Assembly: GCA_963826795.1 (NCBI GenBank)
Contig: CAWGYT010000001.1
Location: 1-64,000 of the forward strand
Length of the DNA stretch: 64,000 nucleotides
Source of the DNA: CAWGYT01 sp963826795
GTDB lineage: Bacteria; Planctomycetota; Planctomycetia; Pirellulales; Pirellulaceae
Reading direction: 5' to 3'
In this document: positions 9,756 through 19,078 of the stretch, piece after piece
Position numbering within the stretch: the first letter of the stretch is position 1
Layout: each line of letters begins with the position of its first letter
Program-made: the position numbers and the translations under genes
The notes under the pieces: model-generated
The model's input: only the letters and a program-made list of their open reading frames with translations
The model's database searches: none
Told to the model about the DNA's origin: nothing

Positions 9756-11202
9756 CGTTGCGTCAACAGGATGCCGTACTCCGGCAATAGCCCAGGCTTC
9801 AGCAGGTACACAATCGCCAGAGCACACTGTGCGACACTCAGCCCAAAGATGCCCCACGCCGCAACACGAGAAAGAACTCTGGAATACGCAAGTCGCGAGA
9901 GGACGAGGCCGACTCCAATCGCAAAGAATACCGACCAATCCACCATGCGGCGCTGTCCGAGCGAGGTTCCCAAATTCCAATCTCGAGATCCGGCGATGAT
10001 CGCCGAGATCGCCAACAGAACCAAGAGCGTCCAGGGTGCAATCGAGCTCGGCAAAAGCGAGACCAGCCATCGGTGCGTCTGCTTCCTCCAACGGTTGCGT
10101 CTTTCGTTCCATCTCTGGCGTCCGTGTCCGAGTTCGAACGATTATCCAGACACCGAGCACCAAGCCCAACAGCCCGATCGCATAGAGTGGTGTGTAAACA
10201 AGCACCGTAGACAGGTAGCTATCCCACGATGGCGAAGCCAATTGCATCTTTTCATATCCGCTGCCGCGAGGGACAACCAACCACTGGCCGTACAGCAACC
10301 GCCAAACCGCAAGTTGCGGCGCGAGCGCGAAAATCGATACGATGCAGCAAACTGCGAGACGTGACATCGACCTGAGAACAATCGCGCCCACTTCGGCATT
10401 CGGCTCATTGCGACGAGTGACGGAAAAGGCAACGGGAATCGCCACCAAGCCCAACACGGCGTTGTAGGGTCGCACCAGCCCGACAAGGCCTAAAAGGCCA
10501 CCCAGAAGAATCCACGTCAGCCAACGATCGTCGGCTGCCTCGTAGGCCGCCACTAGGCGCCAGAGCCAAAGTGAAATGGAAAACATCGCGACGGTGTGCG
10601 ACATGTTCGGCTCGACCCAGCAGTAATATGCCAATGGCGTCGCGAAACACGACTCCAAAGAGGCTTGCCCAGGCGATCGGTTTGGGAAACAGACGATCGA
10701 GCGTTCGTTGCATCAAATAGATGGCCGCCAGGCCGTACGCAAAGGAACCCACGTAGACCGGCAACTCGTAGAAATAGCCGAATCCGCTTCGATCAACCGG
10801 CCATCCAACCATGCCCAGCACTACCACGGCCAGGTCGGCGACCAGGAAAAAAGGCAGCCAGAAAATTGCGCTCCCGACCGGGAACTGATTCGTCGTTCGG
10901 CCGGTCTTTGAGGCAATCTGATAAAACTGCTTTTTGCCTTCGTAGGGAATCTGTGTGATCTGGTTTGAAAGATCGAGATCTCGATCAATTACGGCCGACG
11001 GAAGATAGATGTAATACCCGAATCCATCGGAAACAAACAGTGCCTGAGGCAACTCGGTGTAGGGCCGTCGCAGAAATGCGATGACAACGACCAAGACGAA
11101 CGCCAAGAAACAGCGCGGGACCGTAAACCGCAAAGCTTCGAATAGCTTTTGCGGAATTTGATCCTGTTCCTCGACGGTTTCACTTCGGCCAGTTTCGCTC
11201 AC
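9752..11202 (-). pseudogene. Polytopic (GT-C type) glycosyltransferase-like membrane protein with two frameshifts
   Basis: The reading runs through three frames. The first carries FVSDGFGYYIYLPSAVIDRD and several helices to about 10650. The second resumes ATPLAYYCWVEPNMSHTV to about 10075. The third carries SSIAPWTLLVLLAI and ends at 9752. The joined product has about 10-12 hydrophobic segments and an acidic first loop, as in GT-C enzymes that use polyprenyl-phosphate sugars. The exact family is not certain. Upstream of about 11202 the frame is open to a TTG at 11328 inside the preceding gene; the GTG at 11202 is chosen. The preceding GT2 ends in ATGA, so an original coupled start at 11285 lost to another indel is possible. 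Confidence 0.6.
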
Positions 11203-11281
11203 GTTGCCATGTGCTATTAGGACACTGCTTCCGACTTCACTTTTCGGCGCCGAACCGGAATCCAACGGGGCCAAGGGACGT

Positions 11282-12541
11282 TCATCGCCGCTGCGACTGC
11301 GATTCAGTTCGCCATAGGCCGACAACAATCCTCAAGACGGCCGTGACGGTGGAACACACGCCGATCTGGAGGAGCAATACGGCCAACATTGCCCGGGACC
11401 AATGCATCTCTGTCTGCCGCGTGCGTGCCCACTCGATCAGACCGGGCCAGACGATGGCGCAAGCGGCAACGGTTGAAACCAGGGCGATGCCGAGCAGCAT
11501 CTTGTGAGACAAGAGCCGATCGAGAACGACCGAGAAAAAGTTCCGCACGCTGCGACGGTGGACAAGACTCAAGATGTCCTCAGCCAGTACGGCCGCAGCA
11601 ACAAACACGAATGTGCACGTCAACAGCAGCGAGCAGAACAGCAAGCGGAAAATCATCCCTTCTTCAAGCCGTCGGTGAGTCACGTAGAATTCAAGGGGAT
11701 AGACACCCCACAGGACGGCGGTGGCAAAGGTCAAAGCCCCTGCCGCGATAAAAACTCGGGCCGGCCGGAACAGCAGCAGCGCGCTTAAGATCGCCGCGAG
11801 GAATCGGAAGCCGTCTCGAACCGCGTGCAGCTTGCTCTCGCCCACTCGCTCGGCATACTTCATATCGATTTCGCGAACTGTCATCCCATCTAGCGCGGCC
11901 CGGGCACTCATGGCCGGCGTGAAATGCAGCCCGTCGGGAAGTGGATACAGTCGGCTCAAGGCCGAACGGCGGATCACACGCATGCCGCTGGCTGTGTCGG
12001 TAATTGCCTGACCACTAATGACACCTAGCAGCAAAGCGAATAGCCGGTTTCCGATCTTGCGGATGCGCGGCATCTCGTTTCCGGCCGCCATCCGGGATCC
12101 AAGCACGATGTCCACCGGCGTCTCGTCATGCAGGCGGCACATCGGTGCGAAGAATTCGGGATCACACGTGCCATCCGCATCGAGGAATGCCACAAGTTCT
12201 CCCTGCCCGACCCGAAACCCTTCTTTCAGGGCTGCACCGTAGCCGCGATTCTTCGCGAAATGAATGACGCGAACACCTTCCTCACTCTTCGCAATCTCGT
12301 CAGCAATCTCGCCAGTTCGGTCGGTGGACCCATCATTGACGACAATGATCTCCACTCCTCGCACCCTGCCCTTTTGGACGATGTTCTTTCTCGAATCGAG
12401 ACATCGCCGCACGGTTGACGAGATGCTTTCTTCTTCATTCAGTGCTGGAATCACGATCGTTAACATGGGCTCAACGCCTGTTCCGTGACTCGTCTCCAAG
12501 GTAGCGTTGTCTTGAGGTCTTGTTTCGATTATCGTCATCAT
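11282..12541 (-). CDS. GT2 polyprenyl-phosphate sugar synthase with C-terminal membrane domain
   Basis: A 419-residue protein. The N-terminal GT-A domain (about 26-235) has LTIVIPALNEE, VNDGSTDRT and FLDADG, the pattern of dolichol-phosphate-mannose synthase-like enzymes. At least four hydrophobic helices follow (about 240-410). These enzymes load a sugar from a nucleotide donor onto undecaprenyl phosphate at the inner membrane, and the product is then used by GT-C transferases. The polytopic transferase encoded immediately downstream fits as its partner. The start is ATG at 12541 or the adjacent ATG at 12538. The stop overlaps an ATG as ATGA. Confidence 0.87.
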   Translation of the reverse strand: MMTIIETRPQDNATLETSHGTGVEPMLTIVIPALNEEESISSTVRRCLDSRKNIVQKGRVRGVEIIVVNDGSTDRTGEIADEIAKSEEGVRVIHFAKNRGYGAALKEGFRVGQGELVAFLDADGTCDPEFFAPMCRLHDETPVDIVLGSRMAAGNEMPRIRKIGNRLFALLLGVISGQAITDTASGMRVIRRSALSRLYPLPDGLHFTPAMSARAALDGMTVREIDMKYAERVGESKLHAVRDGFRFLAAILSALLLFRPARVFIAAGALTFATAVLWGVYPLEFYVTHRRLEEGMIFRLLFCSLLLTCTFVFVAAAVLAEDILSLVHRRSVRNFFSVVLDRLLSHKMLLGIALVSTVAACAIVWPGLIEWARTRQTEMHWSRAMLAVLLLQIGVCSTVTAVLRIVVGLWRTESQSQRR

Positions 12542-12551
12542 CGCGCTCGCT

Positions 12552-13832
12552 TTACGATCGGGCCGCCGCGGGACCGGAGACAGAGTGGGATTTGGTGGCG
12601 TTCAGTAGCTCCGCGAATGGCTGCAGACAAACATCCCACCGATGGTGCTCTTCAACGTACGCACGTCCCGCCTTTCCAAGTTGTGCCGCCTCCCGTGGAC
12701 TGTCCAGCAGGTGGCAGACGTGGTCGACCCACTGCTGTGTCGTCGATGCCTGCAGGACATGAACACCAGGGGTGACCGACAGACCCTCGAGGGCCCCGGG
12801 GGAACCGACGACGGCCTTTTCCATGGCCAACGCTTCGAGAACTTTGTTTTGAATCCCTCGGGCGACACGAAGAGGAGCGACGGTGAGGGCAGCCCGCTCG
12901 TAGTGTTCCCGCACATCAGCCACCTCTCCCACCAACTCGACACCGGGCAAATCGGCGAGACGACGAACCTGCGGTGTGGGTCGTCGTCCGACCAGGCTGA
13001 ATACGGAATTCTCGACCCGCCGATGGATCTCGGGCCAGACCTCGTCGCAAAACCAGGTCACGCCGTCGATATTTGCTCGATAGTCCAGTGCCCCCACGAA
13101 CGTACAGCGTTTCACATGCTGTCCTTGCGCGGCTTGGCTAGTCGGCATTGATCGCGAGGGTTGGAAGTACTCCAAATCGACTCCATTGGCGACAGCCACC
13201 ACACGATCAGAGTGAGTCACACTCCGTAATAGATCAGCTTCCGCTTCGCTCACGACCGTCACGGCCTGGCACGATTCCGCCAAATGCGATTCAAGCCTCC
13301 GCAATCGATGACCTTCCAGTTGAAACAATTGCCTTCCGACCCATCCGGACTTCGAAGCGTAGTCAAGCCACTTCTGGCTATCCACGTCCACGAGATCGAC
13401 AATGGTGGGTATCGCGCGAAAGTCTTGTCGATCCAGATAGGGCGCCACACTCGAGCAAAACACGACGATCGCGTCGAAGCGTATCTCGCGGCACCACTGA
13501 TTAAGTGCCCGCTCGAGCTTCGCCGAACGAAACAGGCCCTCTGTTGCAGTTCGTCCTCGCATGACGGACCAGGCGGCGTTTACCCACCGCCAACGCGAGT
13601 GCAGCGGGACGACGCAAACCTGTTGACAAGCCTCTTCCACAAAGCGTTGACTTGCAGCGGATACCGGCTCATCGGCCAAGCATGCCAAGTGAACTTCGTA
13701 GCGACTCGCCAAGAAACGGAGAAGATTATAGGAGCGGATCCGATCGCCCTTATCCGGGGGATACGGGAAGCGGTGCACCAAGAACAACACTCGGAGCCCG
13801 GTCTCTGAGGCGGATGTGGGTTCGGGCTCCAT
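12552..13832 (-). CDS. PEP-CTERM/exosortase system-associated sugar transferase (GT4-like)
   Basis: A GT-B glycosyltransferase of 426 residues. It starts LRVLFLVHRFPYPPDKGDRIRS, written here as the motif HRFPYPPDKGDR, which is characteristic of the sugar transferase family found beside exosortases (TIGR03087-type). The C-terminal half has the E-rich nucleotide-sugar pocket (VAPLRVARGIQNKVLEAL split around RGIQNKVLEA) with Glu near residue 340. It lies 5 bases after epsI and 10 before the GT2 gene, consistent with one operon. It is a cytosolic or membrane-associated enzyme adding a sugar to the lipid-linked repeat. Recognition is from the N-terminal motif and context. Confidence 0.85.
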   Translation of the reverse strand: MEPEPTSASETGLRVLFLVHRFPYPPDKGDRIRSYNLLRFLASRYEVHLACLADEPVSAASQRFVEEACQQVCVVPLHSRWRWVNAAWSVMRGRTATEGLFRSAKLERALNQWCREIRFDAIVVFCSSVAPYLDRQDFRAIPTIVDLVDVDSQKWLDYASKSGWVGRQLFQLEGHRLRRLESHLAESCQAVTVVSEAEADLLRSVTHSDRVVAVANGVDLEYFQPSRSMPTSQAAQGQHVKRCTFVGALDYRANIDGVTWFCDEVWPEIHRRVENSVFSLVGRRPTPQVRRLADLPGVELVGEVADVREHYERAALTVAPLRVARGIQNKVLEALAMEKAVVGSPGALEGLSVTPGVHVLQASTTQQWVDHVCHLLDSPREAAQLGKAGRAYVEEHHRWDVCLQPFAELLNATKSHSVSGPAAARS

Positions 13833-13837
13833 CGAAG

Positions 13838-14512
13838 TTATGTCTTGCTTGGTTGCGGCGCCTCAAGCGGCCAGACGTTCGCAGCCAACAGGTCCTGCAG
13901 GAATTGCTTGCCGGGATCGACGGGATTCGCCTCGGCCGCGATCGGCAGGGATGTCGCCAGCTGTAGCTTGTAGAGCAATTGCTTTCCGCCGTACTCCAAC
14001 CGCGGGTTTTCAGAAGCGTTCCAGGTTCCGCCGTCGCTCCAGGCGTAGTACGTCCGCAGCGGCCGTGACTCGAGATCATTGGGTCGCAACGTGAGCATCC
14101 AGAACTGGCCCTTGCTGCCGTTCGTGCCGCCACCAATCGCGACCGCTTCCCGACCGCCCTGTGAACGATAGGCCTGACTCGAGTAGCAAACGTCCGGCGT
14201 ATGCACCGACGTCGGCCCCGGAGGCCCGACGATGACCACAAGGTTTACGAGAGCCTTCGTTGGCCCGTGGACGTAACCGCGGCTAACATAGCCGGCGCAA
14301 TTCAGCACCTTTCGAACCGGCTCGGCCAGTTGATGCTCCGCGACCATTTCCCAGTCGCCGAAGTTCTTCGGAAACGTCGCCAGCAGCTCGGCGGACTCCG
14401 CCAAGTCGACGGGACGCCCCCAGCGATTAGACATGCGACCCTGAAGCACTCCTGAAATCACGATCGCCAACAGGATGAATGTCGAGACAAGGTAGAAGTG
14501 ATAGCGTCTCAT
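13838..14512 (-). CDS. epsI: Exosortase-associated protein EpsI
   Basis: A 224-residue protein with one N-terminal membrane anchor (about 6-23) and a periplasmic domain. The EpsI/DUF3485 pattern is visible: FGDWEMV early, then VGPPGPTSVHTPDVCY ending near 110, with the conserved His104 and Cys109. EpsI proteins occur next to or fused with exosortases and are thought to work in exopolysaccharide assembly or in sorting. AAGGAATCCC precedes the ATG at 14512. The TPR gene reads 86 bases into this coding sequence, including its ribosome-binding site. Confidence 0.87.
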   Translation of the reverse strand: MRRYHFYLVSTFILLAIVISGVLQGRMSNRWGRPVDLAESAELLATFPKNFGDWEMVAEHQLAEPVRKVLNCAGYVSRGYVHGPTKALVNLVVIVGPPGPTSVHTPDVCYSSQAYRSQGGREAVAIGGGTNGSKGQFWMLTLRPNDLESRPLRTYYAWSDGGTWNASENPRLEYGGKQLLYKLQLATSLPIAAEANPVDPGKQFLQDLLAANVWPLEAPQPSKT

Positions 14513-17500
14513 GGGATTCCTTTTTCAACGATCGGAGACTTGCAGCCGACGCGTCAAATCGCGACGAACCGCTTCGCAGCGATGAAGTGGGGTCGCGGCG
14601 TTTCGCGGCATCTAAGGCACTCCTGCCAAACTTATCGGCCAACTCCTCGAGCAACAATTTGTCCGCCTTGGTTAATACCTGCGACTGCACTCCGCCTTCG
14701 AGCGCCTTTTGAAACATCGCCCGGGCCTGACGCTCGTCGCCGGATCGATAGTACGCCAAGGCCAAATGCAGCACCATCCGAGGATCGACATTGGGCGTCG
14801 ACACGACCTGAGACAGCACCGCGATCGCCTGATTGCTGTCGCCCATTCTCGCCAGGATCGTCCCCTTCGTATCCAGTAGCGCAGCCTGCTGACCGGAAAT
14901 CGCAATCGCTTCATCGATATAGGCAAGTGCTTCTGATTGCCGGCCGGGAATCTCCCCAAGCACCGTGGCGAGATTATTGAGAACGGGCACAACGCCAGGT
15001 CGCGCTCGGTTGGCCTTTTCCAGCAGCGTTGCGGCATCTTCATTCCGGTCTTGCATCGCGTGGACCGTTGCCAGGGAGTACAGCACATCCGCATCCTCCG
15101 GGTGCTTCTTGAGCAACTCGCCCAGCTGTCGCTCAATCGGAAGAAAAACGCTTTCAGGCGCATTTCCAGTGACCATCACACTGACCAGCATTGGAGCAAA
15201 GCCGGGTTTGTCCTGGTCGGCCTGGCCCATACTGCTGAGTACCTCCAGGGCCTCGACATGCCTCCCCGCCAGACAGAGTTGACGCACCAACATCCCGTAG
15301 GCCTTCGGAACAAGCGACACGACCTTCCGGCGCCAAGCGACGGCCTCGTCATATTCTTCCACCGCCTCATAGACTTGCGCCAAGAGGTTGTAGACTTCTG
15401 CCTGCTGTGCGTCCTGATCGGTACCCGACTCCGCAGTATCAATCCATTTCTGAATCATCGGACGGATATCCTCCGTTCGACCCTCCATCGCCACACATCT
15501 TGCCTTGAGGAGAAGTAATTGACCGCGGCCCGCCAAACCAAGCGATTCGAGTGCCGCTCGAACGTTTTCTCGATCCAGGACGGCATCCGCTTCGCTTGGC
15601 CGGTTATAACGCAACAGAAAGTTGACATAGGTAACGGCGTGGCTCACCTCCGCCTCGTACTCTTTCATCGTCGCTTGGAACTGTTCGTCGGCGGCAAGTG
15701 GCTTACCTTCCAATTCGTAAAGGCTTGCCAAGAGTAGTCGATCGATCGCGGCAGGCGGGTCGGCGCTTTCAACAAGTTTCTTCAATAGCTCACGCGCTTC
15801 AGCGATGTTTTGCTGCCCGCCACGACGGGCGAGCGCAACGGCCTTGAGACGGTTGTCGATCGGATCGAGTCGCTCGAGAGGACTCGACGCCATGAGGGCC
15901 TGGGCCTCCTGCCACGCCTCCTGCCCCCCCCTGGCCGCCAAGATGATCGAGAGCATGCGTCGCGCCGGCCGAGATTCGGCATTCAACGCCAGGCATTCGC
16001 GCAGCAAACTCTCCGCCTGCGTCGGATCAGTGGTTAGAAACTGCGCGGCTAATCGGAGTCGCGGTTCCAACCGCTTGGGATCCAATTCCACCGCCCGCCG
16101 ATACAACTTTTCAGCCTGCTCAGTCTTTCCCAGTAATTCATAGCCTTGCGCCGCCAGGAAAGCTCGTTCGCTCTCGGATGCGTCGGATTGTTTCACCATC
16201 GAGGCGAGTGTCGCTTCCGCTGACTTGGCGTCATTTCTTCGCACAAAATAGGAAAAAAGAGCCGCCCAGACACGAGCTTCTTTCGCGTGATCTCTTGCCG
16301 CGGACTTGAGGACTTCACCTGCTTCGTCCAGCTCGTCGTTCATCTCCAGTGCCTGAGCAAGCCACACTTTAGGCATCGGCGAATCTGGCTGTCGCTGGAC
16401 GGTTTCGCGAGCTCGAGCAACGGCTTCGGCGACGTCGTCCAACTGCATCGCAACCGCGATCGAAAGGCTCGCCAGGTTTTGGGACTCGTCGACAACACTC
16501 TTCCATCGCTTCATGTACTCGTCTGCTTCCGCAAACCGCTGAGCTCGATAGAGCAGCCCGACCAGGATGCGGAGCGAGGAGACATCGCCTGCACCCGCTT
16601 CAATCAAGCGTTGATAGGCGTCGATCGCACCGGCTTCATCTCCGTGACTCAGCCGCACCAAGGCATCAAGCGAATCCGTCTTGGGCCAACTGGGTCTCAA
16701 ACTTGCGATTTCCGCGTTCAGCGTCGCGGCCGTCTTAATGGCGTCCTCATCCCTCGAGCCACTCAGCAGAAGGCGGTTAGCGCGGTAGTACCGCCAATAG
16801 ACACCTTCGGCACCTTCAAGCTGCTGCAACTGCTGCTCCCACGCCTCCAACTGCTGAAAATCGCGCTGAGCGAGGTCCAGCTCCGCCAAGTTCAACAAAT
16901 AGCTGCGCTGAGCAGGGAAAGTCCGGTGTAATTCGAGCAGGCCTTCGCGAACCGCCTTGATATTGCCCGCACGGCGGTACAGAGCGTTCGAGAGGCCGAG
17001 CGCGTCTCGACGCTCGTCTCCCTCGGCCAGCGACAGAGCCTTTTCGACCTGCGGCCGCGCCTTATCGAGGTCTCCGCGGAGGGCAAGAAGTTCGGCGGCG
17101 AGCAAATGCTTCGCGGCCTGGCTTTCGCTCAGTTCGACGAATCGGCGAGCAGCTCGGTTCGACCCCTGCGAATCCCCCAGACGCTGGTACGCGACGGCAA
17201 GCTGTCGGAACAAGGCTGCGTCATCAGGCGTGCCGCTTTCAGCGGCGGCCAAGATCTGCAGAGCTCGCTGCTTGCCCTCGCTTCCCTCACTCAGCATGAC
17301 CTGGTCAACTTCGATCAGTTTCAGTCTCCACTCGTCCGGCTTGACTCGCTGGGCTGCCTCAAGGGCTTCCTGGAACGACTGCCAGCTTCGCGCGGCAACC
17401 GGCATACTCGCCTGCAATCTCAGATGGGCGCGGACAACACCCAACCAGACGTCGCCGCTAATCGCTTCCTTGTCGATTTCGAGGGCCCTTCCGTAGTGGT

Positions 17501-19052
17501 CCACGGCCGATTGCCAATCCCCGGCGGCCGCAAATGCTTCGGCAGCCAGCAACTGCGTTGATGGTGACTTGAGCGCGAGCGACGCGGCCTTCTTCCCCGA
17601 GCCGGCCGCCAGATCGAACTGGCCGGTCGAGTTGTAAAGTGCAGCCAACAGCGAGTACATCTCCAATCTTTCTGACGAAGGCCCTTGGTCGGCTGCCACC
17701 TGCTCCCAGGTCTGAATAACGCCTTGAAGCAATCGCAATGCCTCGATCTCCTGACGTCGTGCCAGTGCGAGCTTGGCCCGCAGAAAATTGACCCGTGACT
17801 CCAACAAGAGCGATTGCTTGCGGGAAAGTGTCAGGTCCCAACGACCGACCAAATTCGCTACGGCGACGGCGAGATCCTCAATGACTTTCTCGGCTTCTTC
17901 AGGCTTCCCCTGGGCAAGCAAAACGGTTGCCAATCGCCGATTCAGTTCGACGGGGTCGTCCGACGTCTTCTCGAGTCCCTCGCGCCAGACTGCGCAAGCT
18001 TCGTCGTTTTTCTGCTGCAACATTCGAACTGATCCCAGACCGATGTAGCCGACAGACTGACGCGGTGTTAGCCTGATGACGCGCTGGTACAATTCGTCAG
18101 CGTGGGAAAGTTGCTCGTCTTGTTCAGCGACGACTTGCTGATTCCCGCTTCGGAATACATCTTGAAGAGCTTGATTAGCAGCGGCAGACACGATGCCAAT
18201 ATCTTCGGGTCCCAGCTCGAGTGCCTTATCGAGACACGTTTGATGATCCGGAAGGCTGAAGCTGATACGGTAGAAGTAAAGGGCCAGCCATGCCTGAGCG
18301 TTGGCTTGATTCGCGTCCTCGCCAATCATATTCTCCATGATCTCGTTCGCCCTTTTCTCGCGCTCAGTTCGAGTCGGCACGGAACTGATCGATTCGGTCC
18401 TGAGCATCATCGCCGCCGTCGAGGCCAACTCGACGTCACCGGGATTGATTTTCAATGCCGCCTCGAGCGATTCAAAGGCTTCGTCCTTGGCGCTTGCATC
18501 TCCAGACCGCGACTTCGAAAGTCGCGCGAGCGCTTGGATTCGAGTGGAAAAGGCCTCATCTTGCAGCGTTTCGATCCGCGCCTCAGCCTCCGGGTAGCGA
18601 CCAACCTCGACTAGCAGTTCCGCGAGATCACGATTTAGCTTGGTCACCTGTTGTGGATCGGTGACGATTCCAAGGGCCCGATACAACAGTTCGATCCCGC
18701 GTTCTTTTTCGTCAAGCGTGACCGCCTTTGCACCGTAGGTTTCGGCCAAACGCGCCCACACGTCGTCATCGCGCGGACGCAGCTGAAGGTATCGGAAGAG
18801 ATAGTTGGCAGCTCCCAACCATTCGCCGTCAGCCTCGAGCTGGTCAGCTCGCTCAATCATCGCGTCCGTCAGTTTTTCGGATTGGGTGCGATACCGCACG
18901 AAGAACAAGAGCGAGAAGACCCCTATGCCGACAACAAGCCCCAACAACCAGCGCCATTTAATCTTGATGGCGAAAGCGCGTCTTGACTCGGAGCTAATGG
19001 CTTGGCCGTATGATTTCACACTTGGTCTCTTTGAACTTGCCGAGGAGGACAT
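14427..19052 (-). CDS. Giant TPR-repeat membrane-anchored protein (PrsT-like)
   Basis: A 1541-residue protein with a short basic cytoplasmic tail, one transmembrane helix (about 32-52), then tetratricopeptide repeats over nearly all the rest (pattern A..LG....A...Y..AL...P). Large TPR proteins beside exosortases and EpsI (PrsT and relatives) are thought to scaffold glycan assembly and export. The start is ATG at 19052, 26 bases after the kinase gene's stop. The last ~60 residues leave the TPR pattern and overlap epsI by 86 bases, so the natural stop may have been lost to a nearby indel. Leu/Ala/Glu-rich helices dominate. No catalytic domain is visible. Confidence 0.85.
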   Translation of the reverse strand: MSSSASSKRPSVKSYGQAISSESRRAFAIKIKWRWLLGLVVGIGVFSLLFFVRYRTQSEKLTDAMIERADQLEADGEWLGAANYLFRYLQLRPRDDDVWARLAETYGAKAVTLDEKERGIELLYRALGIVTDPQQVTKLNRDLAELLVEVGRYPEAEARIETLQDEAFSTRIQALARLSKSRSGDASAKDEAFESLEAALKINPGDVELASTAAMMLRTESISSVPTRTEREKRANEIMENMIGEDANQANAQAWLALYFYRISFSLPDHQTCLDKALELGPEDIGIVSAAANQALQDVFRSGNQQVVAEQDEQLSHADELYQRVIRLTPRQSVGYIGLGSVRMLQQKNDEACAVWREGLEKTSDDPVELNRRLATVLLAQGKPEEAEKVIEDLAVAVANLVGRWDLTLSRKQSLLLESRVNFLRAKLALARRQEIEALRLLQGVIQTWEQVAADQGPSSERLEMYSLLAALYNSTGQFDLAAGSGKKAASLALKSPSTQLLAAEAFAAAGDWQSAVDHYGRALEIDKEAISGDVWLGVVRAHLRLQASMPVAARSWQSFQEALEAAQRVKPDEWRLKLIEVDQVMLSEGSEGKQRALQILAAAESGTPDDAALFRQLAVAYQRLGDSQGSNRAARRFVELSESQAAKHLLAAELLALRGDLDKARPQVEKALSLAEGDERRDALGLSNALYRRAGNIKAVREGLLELHRTFPAQRSYLLNLAELDLAQRDFQQLEAWEQQLQQLEGAEGVYWRYYRANRLLLSGSRDEDAIKTAATLNAEIASLRPSWPKTDSLDALVRLSHGDEAGAIDAYQRLIEAGAGDVSSLRILVGLLYRAQRFAEADEYMKRWKSVVDESQNLASLSIAVAMQLDDVAEAVARARETVQRQPDSPMPKVWLAQALEMNDELDEAGEVLKSAARDHAKEARVWAALFSYFVRRNDAKSAEATLASMVKQSDASESERAFLAAQGYELLGKTEQAEKLYRRAVELDPKRLEPRLRLAAQFLTTDPTQAESLLRECLALNAESRPARRMLSIILAARGGQEAWQEAQALMASSPLERLDPIDNRLKAVALARRGGQQNIAEARELLKKLVESADPPAAIDRLLLASLYELEGKPLAADEQFQATMKEYEAEVSHAVTYVNFLLRYNRPSEADAVLDRENVRAALESLGLAGRGQLLLLKARCVAMEGRTEDIRPMIQKWIDTAESGTDQDAQQAEVYNLLAQVYEAVEEYDEAVAWRRKVVSLVPKAYGMLVRQLCLAGRHVEALEVLSSMGQADQDKPGFAPMLVSVMVTGNAPESVFLPIERQLGELLKKHPEDADVLYSLATVHAMQDRNEDAATLLEKANRARPGVVPVLNNLATVLGEIPGRQSEALAYIDEAIAISGQQAALLDTKGTILARMGDSNQAIAVLSQVVSTPNVDPRMVLHLALAYYRSGDERQARAMFQKALEGGVQSQVLTKADKLLLEELADKFGRSALDAAKRRDPTSSLRSGSSRFDASAASLRSLKKESHETLSLLPCLDIHPVGDRDFRSASGSHV

Positions 19053-19078
19053 TGGAATCGTTTGAAATCGATCCGAGC

